Shown: positions 16,405 to 25,411, counted from the stretch's first letter. The stretch is 46,361 nt of DNA from an uncultured Pirellulaceae bacterium (GCA_947258905.1 CAMYKF010000731.1:1-46361), one strand, 5' to 3'. The notes: generated by a model from the letters alone, not told the origin. Numbers and translations are program-made.

Positions 16405-16551
16405 ATGAACTAGATCGTCTGTACTGGCAAGCAGCTTTAGTCAAATCCTGCTGTTGCTGGCGTCAGGATAATGGCAGTTTGCGACGACAGCGTTGACTGC
16501 TGGCGCGAATTTCGTGGTAGAAGCGAAAAGTCGGAATATGGCAGCTGTGTG

Positions 16552-16578
16552 ACAAGTTCCGGCGCAGTCAATCGATAA
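16552..16578 (+). promoter_or_regulatory. sigma-28 (FliA)-like promoter for motA
   Basis: ACAAGTTC (16552-16559), eleven bases, then ATCGATAA (16571-16578). Against the enterobacterial FliA consensus TAAAGTTT-N11-GCCGATAA, the -35 matches 5 of 8 and the -10 6 of 8, with exact spacing. RNA would start near 16585, between the track's GTG start (16590) and the ATG at 16623, which favours the ATG. The consensus is from other phyla. Confidence 0.45.
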
Positions 16579-16622
16579 GGAAGCAGCAGGTGACAACGCG
16601 CGTCAGGAAAGCCTCGAGAAAC

Positions 16623-17399
16623 ATGGACATCGCCACCATCATTGGACTGCTGCTGGGGACCGGTCTGGTTATTGGCTCGATCTTGATGGGGGGCGGAGGC
16701 GGCCTTGGGCCCTTTATTAATATTCCGTCCATGATGATCACGATTGGTGGATCCTTTTCCGCCTTGTTGATCAACTTTCCGCTGAAGAACGTGCTGGGCG
16801 TGGTTTCGGTCGTCAAGAACTGCTTCATGCACAAGCTGCCCAGTGCGCAGGAAGTCATTGAACAGTTCAAAGTCTATGCTGGCATCGTTCGCAAGGATGG
16901 AATTTTGGCGTTGGAAAACAGCTTGGAAGAAGTCACCGATCCGTTTCTGCTGCGTGGCCTGGAAATGGTGGTTGGCGGCAATTCTCGCGAGGATATCCAG
17001 CAAGTGCTGGAGACCGAAGTCGCTTACATTGAACAACGTCACCAGGGCGGCAAAAAGATTCTTGAGTCTCTGGCCGCTGCCGCTCCGGCCTTCGGCATGA
17101 TCGGAACGCTGATTGGTCTCGTGCAGATGTTGCGTACCCTGGACGACCCCAGCCAGATCGGTGGCGGTATGGCGACGGCCCTGTTGACCACGTTGTACGG
17201 TGCCCTGACGGCCAACCTGTTTTGCATCCCGCTGGCCGGAAAACTGGAAAGCCGCAGCACTGAGGAACTAACCGTGCGGGAATTGATGACGGCGGGTTTG
17301 GTCTCCCTCGTCGACGGTCAAACTCCGCGGGCGCTGGAGGAACGACTGCTGGCCTTTGTGCCTCCGGGATCGCGCCCGGTTACTGAACAGGCAGCCTGA
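16623..17399 (+). CDS. motA: flagellar stator protein MotA
   Basis: The 258-residue proton/sodium channel subunit has four membrane helices: 'IIGLLLGTGLVIGSILMG', 'MMITIGGSFSALLINF', and the later pair 'APAFGMIGTLIGLVQML' and 'ATALLTTLYGALTANLFCIPLAGKL'. The proline important for torque lies in 'AAAPAFGMIGT'. The cytoplasmic loop between helices 2 and 3 interacts with FliG. The start is MDIATIIG at 16623, the family start; the track uses GTG 16590, which would add eleven odd residues and falls at the putative transcription start. Two motB-like genes follow in the same operon. Confidence 0.96.
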   Translation: MDIATIIGLLLGTGLVIGSILMGGGGGLGPFINIPSMMITIGGSFSALLINFPLKNVLGVVSVVKNCFMHKLPSAQEVIEQFKVYAGIVRKDGILALENSLEEVTDPFLLRGLEMVVGGNSREDIQQVLETEVAYIEQRHQGGKKILESLAAAAPAFGMIGTLIGLVQMLRTLDDPSQIGGGMATALLTTLYGALTANLFCIPLAGKLESRSTEELTVRELMTAGLVSLVDGQTPRALEERLLAFVPPGSRPVTEQAA

Positions 17400-17416
17400 C
17401 AACACGCAGTGAACGC

Positions 17417-18115
17417 ATGAGGAAGAAGAGCCCACCTCCGGAATCCAATGGTGACGTGCCGCTGTGGTTCATGACTTACAGCGACGTGATCACGCTGATG
17501 ATGACATTTTTTATTCTGCTTTTGACTTTTGCCACCAGCGAACCGGAAAGATTTGAACAGATGAAGATATCAGTTTTTGGTGCCAGCGGAGCGACGGGAC
17601 TGGTCGACGAAAAGCCGGAAGGAATTGAAAAGGACTCATGGGCACTGCGTGTCCGGCCCCGCGCCAGCCGCTTGACCAGCCGCGGATCGGAAGTGCCGCC
17701 CGTCGAACGCGACGCACCCCGGGAATCCCTCGACAAAGGCCTGAAGGGTCTGGAGCAAGATCAGGAAAGGCAGATCGTCAACGTTCTGACGATTGTTTTG
17801 CCAGGCAATTCCCTGGGGACCCCGCAGGGTGAGTTGTACGACTTTGGTGAACACAACATGAAAATGCTGGCCAACATGATGCGTGTTCGATCCTGGCAGG
17901 CAACATTTGAAATTTCCGCCGACTACCAGCTGAATCGGGCACTGGCCTGTATGCAGTTCATGTATCACGACCTCGGTATCGGGCCCGAACAGGTCGCCGT
18001 AAGCCGGGATGAATTTGCTGACATCGCGAACGACGACATTCGCATCATTCTGAGAAATTTCAAAAACCGCTCCCATGTCCAAACGCAATCGCAAACCGCC
18101 GAGCAAGCCCAGTAA
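17417..18115 (+). CDS. motB: MotB-like stator protein, first copy
   Basis: This 232-residue protein has the MotB N-terminus: a short basic start, then one membrane helix beginning 'PLWFMTYSDVITLMMTFFILLLTFA', in which Asp23 is in the place of the ion-carrying aspartate. The periplasmic part is about 185 residues. It has only a faint OmpA-like end ('QLNRALACMQFMYHDLGIGPEQVAVS'), so peptidoglycan binding is less certain than in standard MotB. It starts 17 bases after motA and overlaps the second MotB-like gene by 41 bases. Confidence 0.88.
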   Translation: MRKKSPPPESNGDVPLWFMTYSDVITLMMTFFILLLTFATSEPERFEQMKISVFGASGATGLVDEKPEGIEKDSWALRVRPRASRLTSRGSEVPPVERDAPRESLDKGLKGLEQDQERQIVNVLTIVLPGNSLGTPQGELYDFGEHNMKMLANMMRVRSWQATFEISADYQLNRALACMQFMYHDLGIGPEQVAVSRDEFADIANDDIRIILRNFKNRSHVQTQSQTAEQAQ

Positions 18116-18815
18116 CGCCTATCTGATCTCGTTCGGCGACACAATGACGGCCATGCTGGCCTTTTTCATTGTGCTCAACACGCTGGCCAAGGAACAAACA
18201 GGTGCCAACCTGCATGCCGGGACCGGTTCCTTTGTTACGGCAATCAACTCCATGGGCTTGCCCGGGCTGTTTGCCGGTGACACGTCCAAACGGGTGCACC
18301 AGATGCAGGACGCCAGTCCCAAATACGTCGTCAATGATAGTGACCAGACGAGTGAGGGCGCTGGTGAAGGACCAGATGAAGAGGACAACCAGTTGCGTGT
18401 ACTGGACCGCGATGCCGAGAACATGCAACGTGTGATCGTCGAGCTGGAGCAGCAATTCGATGTGCAACTGACCTCGCTGGAGACCAGCTCGGTGGCATTC
18501 GACCTGTTTGAAAAGCTGGGCACAGGAGATGAGATTCTGCCAGACTCGGCTCGCAAGGTGCTGATTCAGTCAATTGGTACCATGTCGCGGCCCGCTTATC
18601 GCATGGAGGTCAACGTCTGGTCACCCACACCCAGTGCCAGCGCATTGAAACGATCGACCGAATCGGCATTCCTCATCCGTCAGGCCATTCGCCGCGAGTT
18701 TCCCTTGCTCACGCGTCGCGATGACGCCATCAGGGCCACCGCCAATCTGTGGCCGCACAGCGATGAACGCCGCCCCGTCATGTCAATCACGCTGATCAAG
18801 GAAACCACCGAGTGA
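18075..18815 (+). CDS. MotB-like stator protein, second copy
   Basis: The 246-residue protein repeats the MotB layout: a basic N-terminus ('SKRNRKPPSKPS'), then 'LISFGDTMTAMLAFFIVLNTLA' with Asp22 at the expected position of the ion-binding residue. The periplasmic part has an acidic linker, a coiled-coil stretch ('ENMQRVIVELEQQF') and a C-terminal domain with only a weak OmpA likeness ('AFDLFEKLGTGDEILPDSARKVL'). It differs strongly from the first copy, so it is an old duplication, not a recent one. The 41-base overlap suggests coupled translation and roughly equal amounts. It may form a mixed B-subunit dimer with the first copy (inference). Confidence 0.82.
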   Translation: MSKRNRKPPSKPSNAYLISFGDTMTAMLAFFIVLNTLAKEQTGANLHAGTGSFVTAINSMGLPGLFAGDTSKRVHQMQDASPKYVVNDSDQTSEGAGEGPDEEDNQLRVLDRDAENMQRVIVELEQQFDVQLTSLETSSVAFDLFEKLGTGDEILPDSARKVLIQSIGTMSRPAYRMEVNVWSPTPSASALKRSTESAFLIRQAIRREFPLLTRRDDAIRATANLWPHSDERRPVMSITLIKETTE

Positions 18816-18848
18816 GGGACAGGCGGCATCCATGCAGTGCCCGGCGAT

Positions 18849-19169
18849 CTAGCCGGCTTCGCGTTGCTTTTTCCGGAAATGCGGCGCGGGCACTGCGGGC
18901 GAATGGCCTTGCAGGCGAATCGTGTCGACGGTGCGTCGAGATCCGAGGATGGCAATGGCATGTTCAACGCGGGAAATCTGGTTGCGCAAGGCAAATTCGG
19001 GCGAATTGGCCCGGTGCAACAATGCATCGGACAGTCCGGGAATCTCGCGAATCAGCGCCAGCATCTGCTCCATCTCGGTATGGGGCGATTGCGCCAATTC
19101 CTCGAGACTGCGCAGACGATGGCTGATGACTTCAGCAGTTTCCTGGCTTGGGGTTGCCTGACTCTCCAT
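18849..19169 (-). CDS. short HDOD-like protein (N-terminal half only)
   Basis: This 106-residue product resembles only the first part of an HDOD domain: 'EEMLALIREIPGLSDALLHRANSPEFAL' style sequence (here 'MEQMLALIREIPGLSDALL'), then 'ISRVEHAIAILGSRRTVDTIRLQ', ending in a basic tail ('HFRKKQREAG'). The remaining 100 or more residues of a normal HDOD domain are absent and nothing in the next 30 bases restores them. It follows flgL by 17 bases in the same direction, where other bacteria often have fliW or csrA. It could be a small regulator or a truncated gene. Confidence 0.65.
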   Translation of the reverse strand: MESQATPSQETAEVISHRLRSLEELAQSPHTEMEQMLALIREIPGLSDALLHRANSPEFALRNQISRVEHAIAILGSRRTVDTIRLQGHSPAVPAPHFRKKQREAG

Positions 19170-19186
19170 AATCCCTACCCAAATAT

Positions 19187-20638
19187 CTAACCCAGAAAAT
19201 CCAGCAAGTTGTTACTTTGCAGAATCGACAGCGCTGCGTAGTTGAATTGCATCGTCGTTTGCAGAGTCTGCATTTCCACAATGACGGCCGCCAGATCCGC
19301 CGACTCCTGTTTGTTTAGTCGCGATTTCAAATCGAGTTGATGGTCCTCGTTTCGAGCAGCCAGCTGTTCAAGATCCTGCAACGCGACGGACTGTTCGCCG
19401 ACGTGATCCAGCAAGTGGCTGCTGAGGCGTTCCAGATCCACCGCTCGGCGTTCAAATGCACGGTTCAGTTCCGCATCGTCGAAATGTCGGTTATTCAGCA
19501 AATCATCTTTTAGCTCCAGCAAGACCGTGATTGCATCCGCCGTTCCCGTGAACTCGATAGATTCCGTGCCGGTAAACCGGATGCCGGATGAATCGATATT
19601 GGCGACGCGCCCCGACAATTCGCTGCTTACCACCTGGTTCGAGGAAAAGTCAATATCGGTTGTAGTCTGGCCGCCGTCAGTCGATAGAGTACCGCTGGCT
19701 GACAAAGGGACATCGCCGGAGAATCCCGCAAGCACGGCGGTTGTGTCAATAAACACCACCTCGCCCAGAGGACCTGTCACACGCAGGTTGGTGTCCGTTG
19801 ATTCCCAGTCGACCGCCGCGCCGCCGTTAAGCGAAACACGGCCTGACGTGCCGTTACCGCTGATGTCCTCGATCGTCAGCCGATGATCTCCCATGGATCC
19901 GATGACGGTATCACCCGCTAAGCTATCTGTGCCTGGCGTGATGCCTGATCCGGCGCGGTAGATAGTGGCACTGTGTTGAACGAGCAGGTTCGTACGGCCA
20001 ATTTCGCTGTCGGTACCTGTGCCCGCCTGGGCGCCGGTAGCACCCAGAAACAGGGACTCGCCGCGTGCAGCAGCCTGAAACACCTCAACCCCGGTAAAGG
20101 TAGAGCGGATGGAAATGGACTCACTGATTACCGTTTCGGCGTTCTGTTGAGCACCGGCGTAAACGACCAGCGGAATCGCCAGGCCTGAATCCTCGAGCAG
20201 CTCGAACGGCCGGGTCTCAAACGCGGTCCCTGAATAAAGATAACGACCCTGATCGCGGGAATTGGCGGTGGCCACCAGTTGGTCGATGATGCCGTCGACT
20301 TCGGCAGCCAGAGCGGCACGGTCGGATTGCCCGAACGACTGCGGGGCGTCCAGTGCAATCTGTTTCGCGCGGTTGATCAGGTTGTTGACCTCCAACAGGC
20401 GACTGACGCTGGTGTTCAGGGGCTGCTGCAACTCGGCAATGCGCAGATTTTGCGTTTCCAGCTGGCCCAGCGCACGATTCAGCGTCCGGATCGATCTGGT
20501 CACGACCGGGTTTTCCGACGGCGTCGAGTATTGCAGGCCGGACGAAGCCTGCTGCTGCAGCGTCGCCATGCGAGTCAGGTGGTTGCGGTTTTGATAGATG
20601 GCCGTGCGGGACATCGACAGGGGCGTTATTCGAAACAT
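19187..20638 (-). CDS. flgL: hook-filament junction protein FlgL, enlarged
   Basis: This 483-residue protein forms the second junction zone between hook and filament. The N-terminus ('RITPLSMSRTAIYQNRNHLTRMATLQQQASSGLQYSTPSENP') and C-terminus ('ESADLAAVIVEMQTLQTTMQFNYAALSILQSNNLLDFL') have the flagellin-like paired helices. The middle, about residues 170-370, is a Thr/Ser/Gly-rich insert, which makes the protein roughly half again as long as the usual 300. It starts four bases after flgK stops. Confidence 0.93.
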   Translation of the reverse strand: MFRITPLSMSRTAIYQNRNHLTRMATLQQQASSGLQYSTPSENPVVTRSIRTLNRALGQLETQNLRIAELQQPLNTSVSRLLEVNNLINRAKQIALDAPQSFGQSDRAALAAEVDGIIDQLVATANSRDQGRYLYSGTAFETRPFELLEDSGLAIPLVVYAGAQQNAETVISESISIRSTFTGVEVFQAAARGESLFLGATGAQAGTGTDSEIGRTNLLVQHSATIYRAGSGITPGTDSLAGDTVIGSMGDHRLTIEDISGNGTSGRVSLNGGAAVDWESTDTNLRVTGPLGEVVFIDTTAVLAGFSGDVPLSASGTLSTDGGQTTTDIDFSSNQVVSSELSGRVANIDSSGIRFTGTESIEFTGTADAITVLLELKDDLLNNRHFDDAELNRAFERRAVDLERLSSHLLDHVGEQSVALQDLEQLAARNEDHQLDLKSRLNKQESADLAAVIVEMQTLQTTMQFNYAALSILQSNNLLDFLG

Positions 20639-20642
20639 CAGC

Positions 20643-22607
20643 CTACCTCACCATATTCATTAGCTCGGCGAGCGTTTCATCGATCGCGGTGATCACGCGA
20701 GTCGCGGCCTGAAAGGAGCGTTGATACTGCAACATCAAGACCATTTCCTCGTTTGGATCCACGCCGGAAATTGCTTCGCGTTCCCTGAGCAGGGAATTGT
20801 CATAGACAGCAAGGTCCGTCTGCATAAACGTCAGTTCATTGACCTCGATCGCGATATCCGCGGTCATGCCGTCAACAAAATCTTCAAACGAAAGACTGTC
20901 GGCAACCAAAGGCTGCTGACGAAGACGTAGCATCCGCTCAATGTTGCTGCCATCGCCAGCGTGGAGAGTCCGTCCCGCGGCAAGCCGATCCGGATGATCG
21001 GAAATCTCGGCTGACACGCGAATATCACCTGCCCGAGTACCCTCAAAGAATGTATTCAGGCCAAGGCCGACCAGCAGCCGTGACGTATCCGCGTCGGCAA
21101 CTGCAAACACCTCAAACGAATCCTTGTCTCCTAGCTGTCCGGACTCAATGGCCAGCGAAACACCGTCTCCCACGTCGATGACCGAGCCAGGTTCATAGCC
21201 CCGACCCAGATTGAATTCCGACAAGACCTGACCCGATTCGTCCAGGACACCGAGGCTGAGCGACTCCGACACGCCCACCTGACCGCTGCCGATCACTTCG
21301 AACCGCAAAGTCCGATTGTCTGTTCCCTGGTAAACTCCCGAAAACGCAATCAATGCATCGCCGGATACCCCGCTACGATCCGGTGCGTCGGGCAGCTGAC
21401 CCGCAAAATCAAAGCCATATCCTGGCTCGGCAAGAATTGACAACGCGTTGGTGTCAGGATTGATGACCGCCTGCAAATGCGGCAGTTGGCTGATTTCATC
21501 TGCGATGTCCTGCAGGGATTGAGTATTGGGATCGATCGAAATGCGGTTCTGGCTAATGCCTCCCTCGGGATCGTGAATCGACACGAACAATTCGCCGCGT
21601 GCGATGTCAAACGGCAACCCGGCATCGGTCAGTGGCAATGACGCATCCCGGACGACACGGTGTGTGGTGAGCAAGTTAAAAGGTCCGGACGCGCTGACGC
21701 CGGTGGACTGAACATGATCGAGTTCCTGAATCAGTGTGGCCGCCAGTTCATCCAGCTGTTGCTGGAGGGCGGGTATCAAGTCATTTAGCGCTTGCGCGCT
21801 GGCCGCCAGCCGGCCGCCGCCAAATTCGAGTGGAGTGGTGCCATCCGGCCTTGTGAACGTCACCGTGCCATCGTTGAGGTAATGGGCCTCGATCGCGAAG
21901 GTTGTATGCGAAATCGAAACGTGATTTTGGGCAAACTGGTAGGCGAAGCCTCGTTCCCGGGGTAATGCCACAATATCGATGGATTCGGCGATCTCGTTGA
22001 CCAATTGCTGATGTGCATCCAGCAGGCTGTTGGGCTGCTGCCCGGCCGCCTGGGCCTGCGTGATTTGACGGTCCAGTCGGGACAGCGCCTCCAGCTGGCG
22101 ATTCACCGATTCGATCTCCTGGTCAATATCCTGCCGAGTGGCGGTTTGCAGGCTTCCCAGATCAGCGGTAATCGAGTTCAGTTCATTCGCCAGAGTTCGC
22201 GACTTGTTGATGACGACGTGTCGCCGGGTGCCGTTGTCAGGCTGACCCTGCCACGCGTGCAATTCGTCAAAGAACTGTTGCAGTCGCTCATTTAGCGATC
22301 CAGCGGAAGGGCTCAAACGACGCTCCACCTGACTGGCGATATTCAGCGCCTGATCAACCTGACTGAGGCTGGCAATATTACGCGTCAGTGCCGATTCCAC
22401 AGCGCGACTGGCAATCTGGTTAATCCGACTGATGCTGGCGCCGGTGCCTCGCCAGAATTGGCCATCATACAGTGGCTGATCCTCTACTTGCCGGACGGTC
22501 TGGCGATGGTAACCCGGTGTGTTGGCGTTGGCGATGTTGTTGGCCACGATATCCATCGCCAGTTGACTGCTGCGCAGCGCGGACAGTCCGGCATTGAAGC
22601 TGAACAT
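20643..22607 (-). CDS. flgK: hook-filament junction protein FlgK (HAP1)
   Basis: The 654-residue protein starts with 'SALRSSQLAMDIVANNIANANTPGYHRQ', the conserved rod/hook motif in FlgK form, and ends 'NEEMVLMLQYQRSFQAATRVITAIDETLAELMNMV', the matching C-terminal helix. The middle is variable and long, as in many non-enteric FlgK proteins. Position between flgN and flgL is standard. It begins two bases after the flgN stop. Confidence 0.95.
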   Translation of the reverse strand: MFSFNAGLSALRSSQLAMDIVANNIANANTPGYHRQTVRQVEDQPLYDGQFWRGTGASISRINQIASRAVESALTRNIASLSQVDQALNIASQVERRLSPSAGSLNERLQQFFDELHAWQGQPDNGTRRHVVINKSRTLANELNSITADLGSLQTATRQDIDQEIESVNRQLEALSRLDRQITQAQAAGQQPNSLLDAHQQLVNEIAESIDIVALPRERGFAYQFAQNHVSISHTTFAIEAHYLNDGTVTFTRPDGTTPLEFGGGRLAASAQALNDLIPALQQQLDELAATLIQELDHVQSTGVSASGPFNLLTTHRVVRDASLPLTDAGLPFDIARGELFVSIHDPEGGISQNRISIDPNTQSLQDIADEISQLPHLQAVINPDTNALSILAEPGYGFDFAGQLPDAPDRSGVSGDALIAFSGVYQGTDNRTLRFEVIGSGQVGVSESLSLGVLDESGQVLSEFNLGRGYEPGSVIDVGDGVSLAIESGQLGDKDSFEVFAVADADTSRLLVGLGLNTFFEGTRAGDIRVSAEISDHPDRLAAGRTLHAGDGSNIERMLRLRQQPLVADSLSFEDFVDGMTADIAIEVNELTFMQTDLAVYDNSLLREREAISGVDPNEEMVLMLQYQRSFQAATRVITAIDETLAELMNMVR

Positions 22608-22609
22608 AA

Positions 22610-23140
22610 CTAGCAGTCCGTTTTGAGGATATTGGTCGCGTCCTGAGGCGAAAGCCGGCCGGAAGAGGAATAAGTCGGTGCACCAGGTTTCTGGTCCATC
22701 AGTTCCATGGCGATTTGGTGATACAAATCCAGCGACTGGCGGATTAGAAAAGACTGGGTACGGTTGTGTTTTTGAATCGTGGACTCCAATTCCTTGAGGC
22801 GAGCCCGTTGCTGACGAATCGTTTGCGAATGCCCGGCATCCAGCCCGTCCAGCAGTGCACGAACGGTGGCCTGGTCAGCCGGGACTCCCAGATAATCTCC
22901 CAGTACCGTTTTCAGTTCACCCCGCTCCCGGGTCAGCTGCTCCGATTGCCGGGCCAGCGATTGCATGGGGTCGTTTCCCGAGAGTGATTCCGTCAACGTG
23001 GGCGGTAAACCCAGCTGACCGTAGATCGAGTTGGCGAAGTCGATGTAACGCTCAAGCAGTTCAATTTCACGCGACAGATGAGTGATACATTGACGCGCTA
23101 CGTCATGCTTGCTGATGTTTCGGTTTTGTTTTTCGTTCAT
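22610..23140 (-). CDS. flgN: FlgN-like chaperone for FlgK/FlgL
   Basis: This 176-residue helical protein ('IELLERYIDFANSIYGQLG', 'QSEQLTRERGELKTVLGDYLG', 'RQQRARLKELESTIQKHNRTQSFLIRQSLDLYHQI') has the shape of FlgN, the cytoplasmic chaperone of the junction proteins. The call rests on helical content, size and its place directly before flgK; sequence identity with well-studied FlgN is low. The start overlaps the end of flgJ by four bases. Confidence 0.75.
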   Translation of the reverse strand: MNEKQNRNISKHDVARQCITHLSREIELLERYIDFANSIYGQLGLPPTLTESLSGNDPMQSLARQSEQLTRERGELKTVLGDYLGVPADQATVRALLDGLDAGHSQTIRQQRARLKELESTIQKHNRTQSFLIRQSLDLYHQIAMELMDQKPGAPTYSSSGRLSPQDATNILKTDC

Positions 23141-23475
23141 GGCATTTCGGCGGGACTTTCTGCCCGCGGGCTGTTAGTCAGGGATTGCTCCAGCAACTGG
23201 CCGATGCCCAGGGAATCGCTGCCGGCCAGATGCTGGCTCATAAACAGGTCAAACATGCTGCCAAACGTATCGGAGCGATCACCGGCGAACATGCCGTCTT
23301 CCGATACGGTCGTGCGCATGGTCTTTAGCAGCATGGCCAGGAACACACTCTCGAATTCCGTGCTGACCGCTGCTGCCGAGTCAGGGTCCTGTGCGGCTGC
23401 CGTCAGGTTGCCGGGGATTCCCCCCTGAATCAGGCTGCCTGCGGGCAATCCGTTGCCGATTCCCTGTATGTCCAA
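23137..23475 (-). CDS. flgJ: FlgJ-type rod-binding protein without muramidase domain
   Basis: The 112 residues match only the N-terminal rod-binding domain of FlgJ: 'TEFESVFLAMLLKTMRTTV' followed by 'DTFGSMFDLFMSQHLAG'. The C-terminal wall-cutting domain of enteric FlgJ is absent, as in many bacteria, so another enzyme must open the peptidoglycan for the rod. The start is TTG at 23475 with GGAG seven bases upstream; no ATG is available. It lies between flgI and flgN. Confidence 0.88.
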   Translation of the reverse strand: MDIQGIGNGLPAGSLIQGGIPGNLTAAAQDPDSAAAVSTEFESVFLAMLLKTMRTTVSEDGMFAGDRSDTFGSMFDLFMSQHLAGSDSLGIGQLLEQSLTNSPRAESPAEMP

Positions 23476-23494
23476 TTGATTGCTCCGTTAAGAA

Positions 23495-24751
23495 TTACTG
23501 AAACTGCAGCTTGGCGTGCAACGCTCCGGATGCCTTGAGCTGTTGAAATATTGAACTCAGATCGCGTGGCGTCACACCCAGCGCATTAAGCGCACGAGCC
23601 AGTTCGCCGACGGTAACCGCCTGATCGATAACGTTTAGCGGGGAGGAGCCTTCGAAAACATCGATGCTGGTGCGCGGTACCACGGCTGTCACGCCGTCGG
23701 AAAACGGTGCAGGTTGGGAGACCTGCGGTGATTCACCCGTGATGACTGACAGATTGGCGTGACTGATGGCCACGCGAGACAGGCGTACATTTTCTCCAAT
23801 CACCACAGTGCCGGTGCGCTCGTTGATCACTACTCGTGCTTCTTCGTCGGGAATCACGCGAATGGACTGAACCAGCGCAATGAATTGTTGCGGCACGTGT
23901 CCATGACTATGCGGAACCAGCACATCCACGGATCCCGCATCAAAGACGCGGGCATGACCGGACCAGAATTCATTGATCGCCCCGACTATTCGTGACGCCG
24001 TTTCCAAGCCGGGTGACTGCAGAATCAGACGAAACTCGGACACCGATTGCATGTCGGCCCGAGACACCGTTTTTTCGATCGTGGCGCCATTGGCGACGCG
24101 GCCGGTCGTTGGATGATTTTGCTGAACCGAAGCGGCATCCCCCGAGAAACTGAAACCGCCAACCGAAATTGGACCGTTGGCAATTGCGTAGACTTCGCCG
24201 TCGACTCCATAAAGTGGTGTCAGCATCAACACGCCGCCCTGCAAACTGGAGGCGTCGTCGAATGTCGACACCAGCACGTCGATCGGATTGCCGACCTTGT
24301 GTTGCATCACATCGACTTCGGCCGTTACGGTGACCACTGACAAATTGTCGGTTTTATCGAGTGCGTTAAGCCGAATGGCGGCGCGCTGTTCGGGACTGGC
24401 ACGCAAATCAAAGCGTTCCAGCATGTTCAGCGCAAACTGACGTGTAACCGGATTCTTGCTGCCAGTGCCGTTGAGTCCAGTGACCAGTCCCATCCCGGTC
24501 AGCTTGTTGGTTCGATAGCCTTGCAGTCGTGTAATGTCCCTGATACGAACTCCCGTTGAGTGCGACACAGGAATAGCAACCGGAGCAGGCGTGACCGGTG
24601 CAGCTTGCAGTGACATGGGAGCCGGCAGGGTCTCCAGTGCCCGTGGCTGAGTTGACTGGGCACAGCAACTGGCAGCAAGCAGCCAGCTCAGCAATGCGAA
24701 AAGAACCGCTGACAGCGGCCAGCAGGTCGTGTTGGCAGGGATTTTGGACAT
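23495..24751 (-). CDS. flgI: flagellar P-ring protein FlgI
   Basis: This is the periplasmic P-ring subunit, 418 residues from ATG 24751. It has a signal peptide ('LSAVLFALLSWLLAASCCAQS') and strong family blocks: 'RIRDITRLQGYRTNKLTGMGLVTGLNGTG', 'TVTAEVDVMQHKVGNPIDV', 'VVINERTGTVVIGENVRLS' and 'VTPRDLSSIFQQLKASGALHAKL'. The ORF track begins at TTG 24781, inside the end of flgH; the ATG ten codons later gives a cleaner signal peptide and a 17-base gap. A P ring implies a Gram-negative style peptidoglycan layer. Confidence 0.96.
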   Translation of the reverse strand: MSKIPANTTCWPLSAVLFALLSWLLAASCCAQSTQPRALETLPAPMSLQAAPVTPAPVAIPVSHSTGVRIRDITRLQGYRTNKLTGMGLVTGLNGTGSKNPVTRQFALNMLERFDLRASPEQRAAIRLNALDKTDNLSVVTVTAEVDVMQHKVGNPIDVLVSTFDDASSLQGGVLMLTPLYGVDGEVYAIANGPISVGGFSFSGDAASVQQNHPTTGRVANGATIEKTVSRADMQSVSEFRLILQSPGLETASRIVGAINEFWSGHARVFDAGSVDVLVPHSHGHVPQQFIALVQSIRVIPDEEARVVINERTGTVVIGENVRLSRVAISHANLSVITGESPQVSQPAPFSDGVTAVVPRTSIDVFEGSSPLNVIDQAVTVGELARALNALGVTPRDLSSIFQQLKASGALHAKLQFQ

Positions 24752-24768
24752 TTCAATCTCGTTATCGA

Positions 24769-25389
24769 TCAAAATGGCCAAAACTTGTTAACCCGTCGAC
24801 CCAGCCAGCCTTGATTGGTGAAATGGGATTCCGGGCCAGCTCCTTCGTACAAGATCCGCAGTTCAGCCACGTTGCTGGACTGGACGGAATTGTCGGCCCG
24901 AATGTCATGACTGCGTACGATTCCGGAAACAGACAGGCGTTTCTGATCTCCCTCCACCAGAACATTCCTGACGCCCGCAACCACCAGATTTCCGTTGGGC
25001 AGCACATCCACCACGGTGACGGAGAAGCGGTCCTGGAACTGTCGATCGCTGGAGAAATTCACGTCTCCGTCGAATTCGCGGTCCGAGTTCACATTGAACT
25101 GTGCCGATGCAGACCCGGAAGACGGATTGCCAGCATAAGCAAAGCCAGCATTGGCTGAAGATGCTGTCTGTTTGCTCATGCCGCGTGTATCCGAGTTGGC
25201 AACGTCGGTTTCTTCCTCGATCGCAATCGTCAAGATGTCGCCGACACAGCGAGCCTTGAGGTCTTGAAACAAAAATGCCTTGCGCGAATCACGTTGTTGC
25301 CACAACGACTGGGCAGGCAAATCGGCAGCGATCAGAAACAGCGAGCCGCACGCAGTCGCGGCCAGCAAAAAACGGAATACGGAGTGCAT
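24769..25389 (-). CDS. flgH: flagellar L-ring protein FlgH
   Basis: The 206-residue outer-membrane L-ring subunit starts at ATG 25389; the track ORF adds 59 unrelated codons. It has a signal sequence ('FRFLLAATACGSLFLIAADLPAQS') and family blocks 'DLKARCVGDILTIAIEEETDVANSDT', 'VTVVDVLPNGNLVVAGVRNVLVEGDQKRLSVSGIVR' and 'EGAGPESHFTNQGWLGR'. FlgH is normally a lipoprotein. Here a Cys follows 'AATA' early in the signal region, a poor lipobox, so lipid attachment is doubtful. It follows flgA by 22 bases. Confidence 0.95.
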   Translation of the reverse strand: MHSVFRFLLAATACGSLFLIAADLPAQSLWQQRDSRKAFLFQDLKARCVGDILTIAIEEETDVANSDTRGMSKQTASSANAGFAYAGNPSSGSASAQFNVNSDREFDGDVNFSSDRQFQDRFSVTVVDVLPNGNLVVAGVRNVLVEGDQKRLSVSGIVRSHDIRADNSVQSSNVAELRILYEGAGPESHFTNQGWLGRRVNKFWPF

Positions 25390-25411
25390 GTTTAACGATT
25401 CCTTGTGCGGA

